From JAVJRN01 sp047635055 (GTDB lineage: Bacteria > Bacteroidota > Bacteroidia > Cytophagales > Cyclobacteriaceae), in contig JBLIIJ010000032.1 of assembly GCA_047635055.1 (NCBI GenBank), positions 1 through 37,554 of the forward strand: DNA of 37,554 bases. Direction: 5' to 3'. Shown one piece after another: positions 24,498 through 31,701 of the stretch. The first letter of the stretch is position 1. Each line of letters opens with the position of its first letter. Made by a program: the position numbers and the translations under genes. Under the pieces are notes generated by a model. That model was not told where the DNA came from. It ran no database searches and worked only from the letters and a program-made list of their open reading frames with translations.

Positions 24498-25439
24498 ATG
24501 GAAGAGAAACTAGCTAAGTATTTTTCTGGAGAAGCGACAGAAGAAGAAAGAAAAGAAATGCATCATTGGAGGTCCTCAAGCGAATCCAACAGCGTTTCAT
24601 TCTTAAAGGCAAAGAATATTTGGGTCAATAGTTCCCTTGAAGTTGACGTAAATCAGTCAATGTTAGCGGGGATTTTGAAAGAAAAAGACGCTTATGAGGG
24701 TAAGGTGATCCCTTTATGGAGCAACAATTTCATGAAAATAGCTGCTTCAATCCTAATTGTTTTAGGTCTAAGCTTTGTTTTGTTTCAATCTACAGACAAT
24801 ACGAAAGAAGTTGTTGCAAACCAAGATACGATAGATCAGGTATTGCCTGATGGTTCAATAGTAACATTACACAAAGGTGCATCCTTGGTTATTGGTGATT
24901 TTGAGCAAACTAGAAATGTACAATTAAGTGGTAAAGCATATTTCAATATTAAAAGAGAGGAGACCAAACCATTTATAATCAGATCTAAGAATGCGAGAGT
25001 TGAAGTACTAGGTACTTCCTTCGTAGTAGATACAGAATCTGAAAATGAGGTAGAGGTGTTGGTAGAATCTGGTCTTGTAGCATTTTCAAATATCAACGAA
25101 ACCGCCTCTGTAAGGCTATCGAAAGGTGAAATGGGGGCATTGGATAACTCATTGGGAGTTATTTCAAAGAAAAGAATAGAAGATCAAAATTATCTTGCTT
25201 GGAAGACCAAAGCCTTGGTATTTGATGGTGCTAGCCTCCAACAAGTGGCCAAAGTGATCAATGATGTTTACGATTTGGAAGTGATATTTAAAAATGAAGA
25301 TCTACTTAAGTGTAAATTGAATGGTCAGTATTTGAATAAAAGTTCGAAAGAGGTAATTGAAATCATTGCGCAGACATTCGGAATTAGACCGGAATGGAGA
25401 AATAATAAGGTGATATTTGACGGAATAGGCTGTATTTAA
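24498..25439 (+). CDS. FecR-family anti-sigma factor
   Basis: Membrane-spanning anti-sigma factor of 313 residues, the regulator of the FecI-type sigma two genes upstream. A short cytosolic N-terminal domain (MEEKLAKYFSGEATEEERKEMHHW) would hold the sigma factor; one helix crosses the membrane (about 78-97, FMKIAASILIVLGLSFVLF). The FecR domain follows (about 105-205; QVLPDGSIVTLHKGASL and ARVEVLGTSFVV). The C-terminal part (about 235-310; LAWKTKALVFDGASLQQVAKVIND) is a DUF4974/STN-like domain. The family usually has FecR right after sigma; here a 58-base gap and one gene intervene. A bidirectional terminator closes the unit. Confidence 0.9.
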   Translation: MEEKLAKYFSGEATEEERKEMHHWRSSSESNSVSFLKAKNIWVNSSLEVDVNQSMLAGILKEKDAYEGKVIPLWSNNFMKIAASILIVLGLSFVLFQSTDNTKEVVANQDTIDQVLPDGSIVTLHKGASLVIGDFEQTRNVQLSGKAYFNIKREETKPFIIRSKNARVEVLGTSFVVDTESENEVEVLVESGLVAFSNINETASVRLSKGEMGALDNSLGVISKKRIEDQNYLAWKTKALVFDGASLQQVAKVINDVYDLEVIFKNEDLLKCKLNGQYLNKSSKEVIEIIAQTFGIRPEWRNNKVIFDGIGCI

Positions 25440-25463
25440 AGGGAAGAGGATTGATAATGTTTT

Positions 25464-25488
25464 AAAGGCTCCATCTGGAGCCTTTTTT
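25464..25488. terminator. Bidirectional terminator between fecR-like gene and menD
   Basis: A nine-base perfect stem AAAGGCTCC / GGAGCCTTT with loop ATCT spans 25464-25485, followed by three more T on the plus strand (six in all) and preceded by an A-run on the other. It lies 24 bases after the FecR-like stop. The menD stop (25487-25489) overlaps its right edge, so it can serve both convergent transcripts. Confidence 0.85.
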
Positions 25489-27178
25489 AATTTAAGGCAG
25501 CTTTAAGGGCAGCTTTAATGCTTTTAAAAACCCAATGGTTTGTGGAGGGGCTCGTAAATACTTCAATCAGTTTCGGCTTGTTTGACGGCTCATAAAAGGA
25601 GACTAAAGCGTTGTTCAGCTCTTCCATACTTTTAGTTCCGAAATAGTCAAAGTTATACTCTCTTGCCGTGTGGATTGCTGAATGCTCATGTTGTGTTTCA
25701 AAGTATCTCTCCAACTCTGGTAGGGAACTCGAGTCAGGTAATATCCTGAAAATACCACCTCCATTATTGTTGGTTACAATAATGCGTAGGTTAGACATAT
25801 CTTCCCTGTGAAAAAAGGCATTGCGGTCATAAAAGAAACTCAAATCCCCGGTAATCAGTATGGTGAGCTGATCACTTGCTAATGCACCACCTACTGCTGT
25901 GGAGTTAGACCCGTCTATACCACTAGTGCCACGATTCGAGAAGATTTCAACTCCCTTAGCAAATGATTGAAAAAAGTTAGCATATCTGACCGGCATACTA
26001 TTGGAGAGATGAATATTACAATTAGCTGGAATAGACTGAATAATAGGTTTAAAAATGGCGAATTCAGAAAATTCTAGGTTTGCAGTTTCTTTCTCTAATA
26101 ATTTCTCAGTTATGCTGTTTAGGACATTCCAGTTTTGGTGATAATTACTAATAATTTGTTCTTGGAAGTCATCCCTACTTTGTTTGGTCAGTTCGCCAAG
26201 AAAGTCTTCGATATCTGTTTTGAAATGACATGTGATCGACTGAAAAGGATCAGGCGCTAATTCACATTTTTCGAAATGCCAATGCTCTTTTGGCTTAAAT
26301 TTCCTCAAAAATGATTTAAGGCTTTTTGAAATAATAGATTTTCCTGAAGTGATCAATATTTCAGGTTGCAATGTTGCTAGCATTGATTCGCTTACAGAGG
26401 ACAGAAACAAGTCTTGATTTCTTACAGCTTTGTTTGACTGAATATTGCTGATCACATCGGCAATCAATACCGCATCGTCTTGTTGATTAATTAGTTTCTC
26501 GTATTCATTGTTGATTCCATCTTGCCCTCTTAGAATAATTTTCTTCAAACTTATATTCCATAGCTCGACATAAGGTTCGAAATCAATGAAGTTTTCAAGT
26601 TCAATGTTTTCAAGTTTATCATACGTTCTAAATTGCAGTGTCTGATGGACTTCTGGATAGAAAGGCTCATCAAAGGGCACATTTATATGTACAGGGCCTT
26701 GTGGGTGCGCAGAGGCTAGGTCAAGCGCTTCATTTAGGATTTTCCTATAACACTCATCAAAATCAGGATTTGTAATATCTTCTGGCATATTAAAGCTGCC
26801 TTTAACAAAATTATTAAGTGCGCCGATTTGTCTTATCGTTTGCCCATCACGCTGATCTATGAGGTTTGCAGGTCTATCCGCCGATAGAATTATCAGTTGA
26901 ATGTTTTGATAGTAGGCTTCTGCACAAGCTGGGGCATAATTGAGTAAGGCTGATCCTGAGGTACAGCACAATGCGACTGGTTTTTTTGTTTTTGTAGCAA
27001 TTCCTAATCCAATAAATGCAGCCGAACGTTCATCGACCACAGAGATTTTCTTTATTTTTTTATTTCTAGCAAAGGAGATGGTTAAAGGAGCATTTCTTGA
27101 TCCGGGTGAAAGAACTACCTGGTTGACACCATGTGCATGAAGTATTTCGCTTGTGTCGAAAACTACCTGATGAATCAT
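25487..27178 (-). CDS. menD: SEPHCHC synthase (MenD)
   Basis: Thiamine diphosphate enzyme of 563 residues that joins 2-oxoglutarate to isochorismate, giving SEPHCHC in menaquinone synthesis. The N-terminal signature SPGSRNAPL (24-32) and the ThDP-activating glutamate in VVDERSAAF (Glu50) are present. The C-terminal half has the cofactor/metal region GDLSFFYDRN (444-453) and NNNGGGIF (470-477), the family's usual motif. Length matches MenD. The ATG at 27178 overlaps the menF stop by one base (TAATG), so the two are translationally coupled. It is the last gene of the menI-menF-menD unit. Confidence 0.93.
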   Translation of the reverse strand: MIHQVVFDTSEILHAHGVNQVVLSPGSRNAPLTISFARNKKIKKISVVDERSAAFIGLGIATKTKKPVALCCTSGSALLNYAPACAEAYYQNIQLIILSADRPANLIDQRDGQTIRQIGALNNFVKGSFNMPEDITNPDFDECYRKILNEALDLASAHPQGPVHINVPFDEPFYPEVHQTLQFRTYDKLENIELENFIDFEPYVELWNISLKKIILRGQDGINNEYEKLINQQDDAVLIADVISNIQSNKAVRNQDLFLSSVSESMLATLQPEILITSGKSIISKSLKSFLRKFKPKEHWHFEKCELAPDPFQSITCHFKTDIEDFLGELTKQSRDDFQEQIISNYHQNWNVLNSITEKLLEKETANLEFSEFAIFKPIIQSIPANCNIHLSNSMPVRYANFFQSFAKGVEIFSNRGTSGIDGSNSTAVGGALASDQLTILITGDLSFFYDRNAFFHREDMSNLRIIVTNNNGGGIFRILPDSSSLPELERYFETQHEHSAIHTAREYNFDYFGTKSMEELNNALVSFYEPSNKPKLIEVFTSPSTNHWVFKSIKAALKAALN

Positions 27179-28353
27179 TACGTACTTTGGAGAAGAGAAA
27201 GAAGCGTGTTCATTTTTTGCTCAGTCTCTTCATATTCCTTTGAAGGGATAGAGTCAGCTGTTATGCCCGCTCCAGCATATAACCTAATACCATCCTGAAA
27301 AACCTGCATGCATCTTAGATTCACAAAAATATTCGTTGCATTATTTATTTTCACAGGGCCTAAAAACCCTGCAAAAAGCTCTCTATCATAGTTTTCGTTT
27401 TCATTGATGAAGTCCAATGCCGCTTTTCTTGGAAAACCACAGACAGCAGAAGTAGGGTGTAATAGCTCTAACATAATTTTATCCAAATCGGGGGTGTTGG
27501 TTTGATTCATATCAACAACAAACTGCGTTTTCAGGTGCGCTAAATTTCCTGCCTTTACCGTTTTAGGCCCCAATTCATCAAATTCTCTCAAACGGATTTT
27601 TTTAAAACCATCGACAATGTATCGACTCACCATTGCTTGTTCTTCGATCTCTTTCATGGTCCAAGCGACCTCACTCAAGGCTCGTCCATTTAAAGGTTGC
27701 GTACCAGCTAATGCATCTGTAGAAAACTGACCTTTATTAAAATCAATATCAATAAGTCTTTCTGGGGTTGCTCCAATCCAAAGTCCGTTTTGAGGAGTGT
27801 ATAACAGGTAGTTAAATGCGTTGGGGTAATTCTTTATTAATGAATTGAAAAACTCAAAATGGTCGAAGGAATCCTTAATTTTTATATCCTTGAAGCGCGA
27901 TAAAACCACCTTTTCAAAACTTCCTGTATGAATATTTCGGATCGCTTTTTCAACCGAGTTTTCAAAATGAACGGATGATTTCTTTATTTTCTTTAGAGGG
28001 GTCTTTTTCTTACGATTCACTAAAAAAACATCAATCAATGTTGACGATATTCTAGGATCCACTTTGATCTCAACTACGTCATTATTTGCAACTTGGATGA
28101 AAATATCTGATCGAATGAAGGTGGGTTTTGGTGGATGGCTATTAGCAAATTGGTTTACTGCGAAAACTGATTCGAGCTCATCTATTGTTCTGTTTGTGAG
28201 TGGATGTTCGTGAATATCGATGGCTATGGAAAATGTTTCCTGGTTAGGAAGATTCCAAACAGCGAATGAATAACCCGTTCCAACTAATTCTCTGGTGAGT
28301 TTTATTGGATCATTTAATTTACTTGTCAGTATGTCGTGATTATGATGATTCAA
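27178..28353 (-). CDS. menF: Isochorismate synthase, TTG start
   Basis: Chorismate-utilising enzyme of 391 residues that makes isochorismate, the first committed step to menaquinone. The family motifs are in order in the second half: KVVLSRFK, GATPERLI, DALAGTQPLN, the LHPTSAVCGFP loop, NYDRELFAGFLGPV and RLYAGAGITADS. The start is a TTG at 28351-28353, seven bases after the menI stop with an AAGGA-like stretch before it; no ATG occurs in frame until far into the protein. An enterobactin-type EntC would look alike, but menD directly downstream with one-base overlap settles the menaquinone role. The N-terminal third is poorly conserved, as usual for the family. Confidence 0.9.
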   Translation of the reverse strand: MNHHNHDILTSKLNDPIKLTRELVGTGYSFAVWNLPNQETFSIAIDIHEHPLTNRTIDELESVFAVNQFANSHPPKPTFIRSDIFIQVANNDVVEIKVDPRISSTLIDVFLVNRKKKTPLKKIKKSSVHFENSVEKAIRNIHTGSFEKVVLSRFKDIKIKDSFDHFEFFNSLIKNYPNAFNYLLYTPQNGLWIGATPERLIDIDFNKGQFSTDALAGTQPLNGRALSEVAWTMKEIEEQAMVSRYIVDGFKKIRLREFDELGPKTVKAGNLAHLKTQFVVDMNQTNTPDLDKIMLELLHPTSAVCGFPRKAALDFINENENYDRELFAGFLGPVKINNATNIFVNLRCMQVFQDGIRLYAGAGITADSIPSKEYEETEQKMNTLLSLLQST

Positions 28354-28360
28354 TCTGTCC

Positions 28361-28780
28361 TTATTTTCTATCGATAATGGCCACAGTCAAACGACTTATA
28401 GCCACCAATTGCGCTGCGTCATTTTTAATTACTATTTCCCAAATATGGGTTCTTTTTCCGATATGTATCGCTTTAGTAGTGCCCCAAACAAATCCTTCCT
28501 TAGCTGACTTGACATGATTGGCATTAATTTCTAATCCGACAGCATATTGTTTTTCCCTATTCAACAGAAGGGAAGAAGCTACGCTACCTAACGTCTCAGC
28601 TAAAACAACGGATGCACCACCATGAAGTATTCCCATTGGCTGCTTTGTCCTTTCATCAACAGGCATACGTGCTTTTAAGGAATCCGAATTGACTTCAGTG
28701 AATTCAATACCCAGATGACTCACCATTGTGTTTTCTGAAAACTTATTCAATTGCTCAATATCAATCTGTTCTGGAAACAT
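28361..28780 (-). CDS. menI: DHNA-CoA thioesterase (MenI-like hotdog fold)
   Basis: Hotdog-fold thioesterase of 139 residues. It closely resembles E. coli MenI (YdiI) as I recall that protein: MPVDERTKQPMGILHGGASVVLAE (residues 39-62) and VGLEINANHVKSAKEG are near-copies. The catalytic glutamate is Glu62 (E. coli Glu63), with His53 in LHGGAS. MenI hydrolyses 1,4-dihydroxy-2-naphthoyl-CoA, the step after MenB. Its place seven bases before menF supports this role over a general PaaI-type thioesterase. It begins the menI-menF-menD unit. ATG at 28780; the 84-base gap to the divergent phosphatase gene should hold both promoters, but I saw no clear box. Confidence 0.85.
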   Translation of the reverse strand: MFPEQIDIEQLNKFSENTMVSHLGIEFTEVNSDSLKARMPVDERTKQPMGILHGGASVVLAETLGSVASSLLLNREKQYAVGLEINANHVKSAKEGFVWGTTKAIHIGKRTHIWEIVIKNDAAQLVAISRLTVAIIDRK

Positions 28781-28864
28781 CCACGTAATTTAAATTTATT
28801 CTCCTATGAGATAAAGGATTTTTGATCAATTATGTTTTTAGTTTAGCAGCCTTATTTCAAAGGG

Positions 28865-29485
28865 ATGAACAAAAAAATGTACATTCTCCGACACGGGGAA
28901 ACGGATTACAATAAAAATGGAATGGTACAAGGGTCTGGTATCGATGCGCCATTGAATGAAACAGGAAGAAAGCAGGCAGCCGCCTTCTTTGAAAAATACC
29001 AACATATTTCATTTGACAAAATATATACATCAAACCTTCAACGTACTTCTGAGTCCGTACAGCAATTCATTGATAAAAAAATCCCTAATGAATCTTTTGC
29101 AGATTTACGAGAAATAAGCTGGGGAGAGCAAGAGGGTAAGCCTTTCACGCCGGAGACTTCCACGACCTATCAAAATGTGGTTAAAGAATGGTCAAAAGGT
29201 AATTTGGATTTAAGGATTGCTGGTGGAGAGACGCCACAAGAAGTGGCTACAAGACAAAAAAGGGCGTTTGATTATATTAAAAATCAAGAAAATGAAGACT
29301 GTATATTAATATGCATTCACGGTCGTGCAATGCGTATTTTGTTTTGCTGGATGCTTAACTATTCTTTAGAGCACATGGATAATTTCGCACATCATAACAC
29401 AGGACTTTATATCGTCAATTATACTGGGTCAATGTATTCTATTGAAGGCTTTAACCTAACAGATCATCTGAAATCACTTGAATAA
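28865..29485 (+). CDS. Histidine phosphatase family protein
   Basis: Phosphoglycerate-mutase-like phosphatase of 206 residues. The active-site RHGETDYN puts the phospho-accepting His at residue 10; Arg60 (SNLQRTSES), Glu83 (LREISWGE) and the second His152 (CIHGRAMR) complete the site. The protein is cytosolic with no signal. The pattern is that of the general bacterial branch (cobC/gpmB-like), whose substrates are small phosphorylated metabolites; a cofactor-dependent phosphoglycerate mutase is unlikely because of size. Substrate cannot be assigned. It stands divergent from menI. The MBL-fold gene starts 64 bases after it. Confidence 0.87.
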   Translation: MNKKMYILRHGETDYNKNGMVQGSGIDAPLNETGRKQAAAFFEKYQHISFDKIYTSNLQRTSESVQQFIDKKIPNESFADLREISWGEQEGKPFTPETSTTYQNVVKEWSKGNLDLRIAGGETPQEVATRQKRAFDYIKNQENEDCILICIHGRAMRILFCWMLNYSLEHMDNFAHHNTGLYIVNYTGSMYSIEGFNLTDHLKSLE

Positions 29486-29549
29486 TTTGAAGATTTTTGA
29501 TACAATTCACAGACTAGTGGCGATTCAATTTTAACTCAAACGTTTTAAT

Positions 29550-30278
29550 ATGAAAATGACTGTAATAGGGTGTGGTGATGCTTTTTCATCGGGGGGTAGA
29601 AGAAATACTTCCTTTTTAATAGAATCGAAAGGCCAGAAGATACTTATGGATTTTGGTGCAACGTCTTTATATGGATTAAACAGTCTGGGAATTACCGCAT
29701 CAGACATTGATGTTGTTTTCATTAGTCATTTTCATGGCGATCATTTTGGTGGGATTCCATTTTTAATTATCAATCGAGCCTACAATCAAGAAGAATCAAA
29801 AGAATTAATTATTGTAGGTCCAAAAGGGCTAAAAGATCGAGTTCGAGAATTACAAAGATCAATGTATTCGGGTACAGAAGGGTTATTAGATAATCCCAAT
29901 TTGAGCTTTGTGGAGTTTGATACTGGCCAGACCCAAGATATACAGGGAATAAAACTTTGGACGACAAATGTTATACATTCCCCTTCTTCCGAGCCACATG
30001 GCTATAAAATAGAGATAGATAAGAAAATCGTCGCATATTCAGGTGATACCGAATGGACTGAAAACCTATATTCAATTGCCGATCAGACTGACCTCTTCAT
30101 TTGCGAATGCAACGATTTACATGGAGATGTAGCTGGTCACTTGAGTTATGATACATTATCGCCACATTTATCAAAATTCAATACTAAGAAGACCGTGCTC
30201 ACGCACATGGGAAATGATATGCTTAATTCTGGTTTAAGTGAAAATCTGCTGCAAGATGGGATGGCTATTGAAGTCTAG
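29550..30278 (+). CDS. MBL-fold metallo-hydrolase, RNase Z-like
   Basis: Metallo-beta-lactamase-fold hydrolase of 242 residues. The zinc motif is SHFHGDH (59-65), with a start MKMTVIGCGDAFSSGGRRNTSFLI typical of the RNase Z / ElaC-like branch, the VIHSPSSEPHGYKI histidine segment, AYSGDTEWT (metal-bridging Asp) and the final LTHMGND histidine. It is shorter than true RNase Z (about 300 residues) and has no obvious flexible arm, so a role in tRNA 3' processing is not certain; phosphodiesterases and lactonases share this layout. The 3' end overlaps the convergent glycosylase gene by 14 bases. Confidence 0.85.
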   Translation: MKMTVIGCGDAFSSGGRRNTSFLIESKGQKILMDFGATSLYGLNSLGITASDIDVVFISHFHGDHFGGIPFLIINRAYNQEESKELIIVGPKGLKDRVRELQRSMYSGTEGLLDNPNLSFVEFDTGQTQDIQGIKLWTTNVIHSPSSEPHGYKIEIDKKIVAYSGDTEWTENLYSIADQTDLFICECNDLHGDVAGHLSYDTLSPHLSKFNTKKTVLTHMGNDMLNSGLSENLLQDGMAIEV

Positions 30279-30939
30279 ATTGAATTTTATTCACATACTC
30301 TTCAATAAATTCAGACTTTCTCTTTAATCGGTACTGCATAACCCACCTTGGATGGGGAAGAGCCTCCACTTTATCAAAAAAGTGATGTTGGTCATTTAAT
30401 TTTTTCAAGAATTTGAAGTTTTCTCCTTTGCCAATAGAATAAGCTAGGTCTTTTCTTACGAAAGGAAGTTGTTGGCTAATAAGCTGTGCAGAGTATTTTT
30501 CAAAAATGGACAACCATTTAGGGATGTCGTAATAGTTAAGATTTTTATCATTCTCCATAAAACCAAGCGGTGATATGGCTGAAAGGTAACAATGCTCATA
30601 GAATATCTTTGGACCTCCAAAAGCAACGATCATTTCGTAGATAAACTTTGACGATAATTCAGCACGCTTTTCAAATACGTTCTTAATGTCGCAATGAGAA
30701 GCTAAGACTATTGGATCCGTAAAGGGAATTCCTGTTATTCCACCACCAAAGCGTCCCGGATTAATTCCAAAAAGAATTATTCGCTTATTTTGATCGTCGT
30801 AATATTTCTTATAAAACGCTGACGTAATAGGAAAGGAGGTAGGGTCTTGGTAAGGGTTCATTACTTTTACACTTTTTGGAAGCTCCTTAGGAGCTATCAA
30901 GGAAAGGTAGAAGTCAAGCACTTGTTTGGAAACGTTCAT
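30265..30939 (-). CDS. SMUG2-like uracil-DNA glycosylase (DUF4918)
   Basis: Protein of 224 residues in the uracil-DNA glycosylase superfamily, SMUG2-type (formerly DUF4918). The first active-site motif reads LFGINPGRFGGGITGIPFTDP (56-76) and the second HPRWVMQYR (196-204), with an SPLGF segment between. The family removes uracil or other deaminated bases from DNA as the first step of base excision repair; activity here is inferred from motifs. The protein is cytosolic. The start is 18 bases from the divergent pseudouridine synthase gene, and the end overlaps the MBL gene by 14 bases. Confidence 0.85.
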   Translation of the reverse strand: MNVSKQVLDFYLSLIAPKELPKSVKVMNPYQDPTSFPITSAFYKKYYDDQNKRIILFGINPGRFGGGITGIPFTDPIVLASHCDIKNVFEKRAELSSKFIYEMIVAFGGPKIFYEHCYLSAISPLGFMENDKNLNYYDIPKWLSIFEKYSAQLISQQLPFVRKDLAYSIGKGENFKFLKKLNDQHHFFDKVEALPHPRWVMQYRLKRKSEFIEEYVNKIQSRLQ

Positions 30940-30957
30940 TTGTTAAATATAAATTGA

Positions 30958-31545
30958 GTGGCGAAAAGTTATTATATCATTCATAAACCATTTAAAATTC
31001 TCAGCCAGTTTACTGATGAAAACGGGAATGAGGGTCTTGGAAGTTTGTTTCAGTTAAGTAAAGACGTTTATCCCGTTGGTCGGCTCGATTTGGACTCTGA
31101 AGGTCTGTTGATTCTTACCAATGATAAATCATTAAATCAAAAGCTCTTAAATCCCACATTCGAGCACCAAAGAACCTATTGGGCGCAAGTCGAAGGCATT
31201 CCTAGCGATCAAAAATTAATAGAATTTTCTGAGGGGATAAATATCAATCTTGGAAAAGGCAGGAGGTATGATACTTTACCGGCTAAAATTAAAATTCTTA
31301 AATCATTCGACTTACCAGAAAGAGTACCCACTGTGAATTACACCAAAAGCCCCTCACATTGCTGGCTAGAAATTAAGCTAATTGAAGGTAAAAATAGACA
31401 AGTTAGAAAAATGACGGCTGCAATTGGTCATCCTACTTTAAGGCTCATTAGAAGTTCGATAGAGAATTTGCAGCTATCCCCCTTAGCATCAGGGCAAATT
31501 CAGGAGCTGAGCCAGTCCTTGATGTTTAAGATGCTTAATCTCTAA
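30958..31545 (+). CDS. RluE-like rRNA pseudouridine synthase, GTG start
   Basis: Pseudouridine synthase of the RsuA/RluB/E/F family, 195 residues. It lacks the S4 domain, as RluE does. The catalytic segment PVGRLDLDSEGLLILTND (39-56) puts the nucleophile at Asp44; the EGKNRQVRKMTAAIGHPTLRL block near residue 140 is the family's second motif. E. coli RluE modifies 23S rRNA U2457, and the same role is likely but not proven. The start is GTG at 30958: a TGA stands in frame directly before it, and the protein MAKSYYIIHKPFKILSQF begins normally there. It is divergent from the glycosylase gene with 18 bases between. Confidence 0.88.
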   Translation: MAKSYYIIHKPFKILSQFTDENGNEGLGSLFQLSKDVYPVGRLDLDSEGLLILTNDKSLNQKLLNPTFEHQRTYWAQVEGIPSDQKLIEFSEGININLGKGRRYDTLPAKIKILKSFDLPERVPTVNYTKSPSHCWLEIKLIEGKNRQVRKMTAAIGHPTLRLIRSSIENLQLSPLASGQIQELSQSLMFKMLNL

Positions 31546-31701
31546 TTAGTACAAGTCAAACCCAACAAGTTCTTGGTAATTATACTTTTTAAAAATAACT
31601 ATCAAAAGGCATAAGTTGGTGATATTTTTCCTGATTTAAACAGATATCAAAGAGTAATTTTAATTTTTAAAAACCCTCTTTAATTTGAAATTATCTTTAG
31701 G

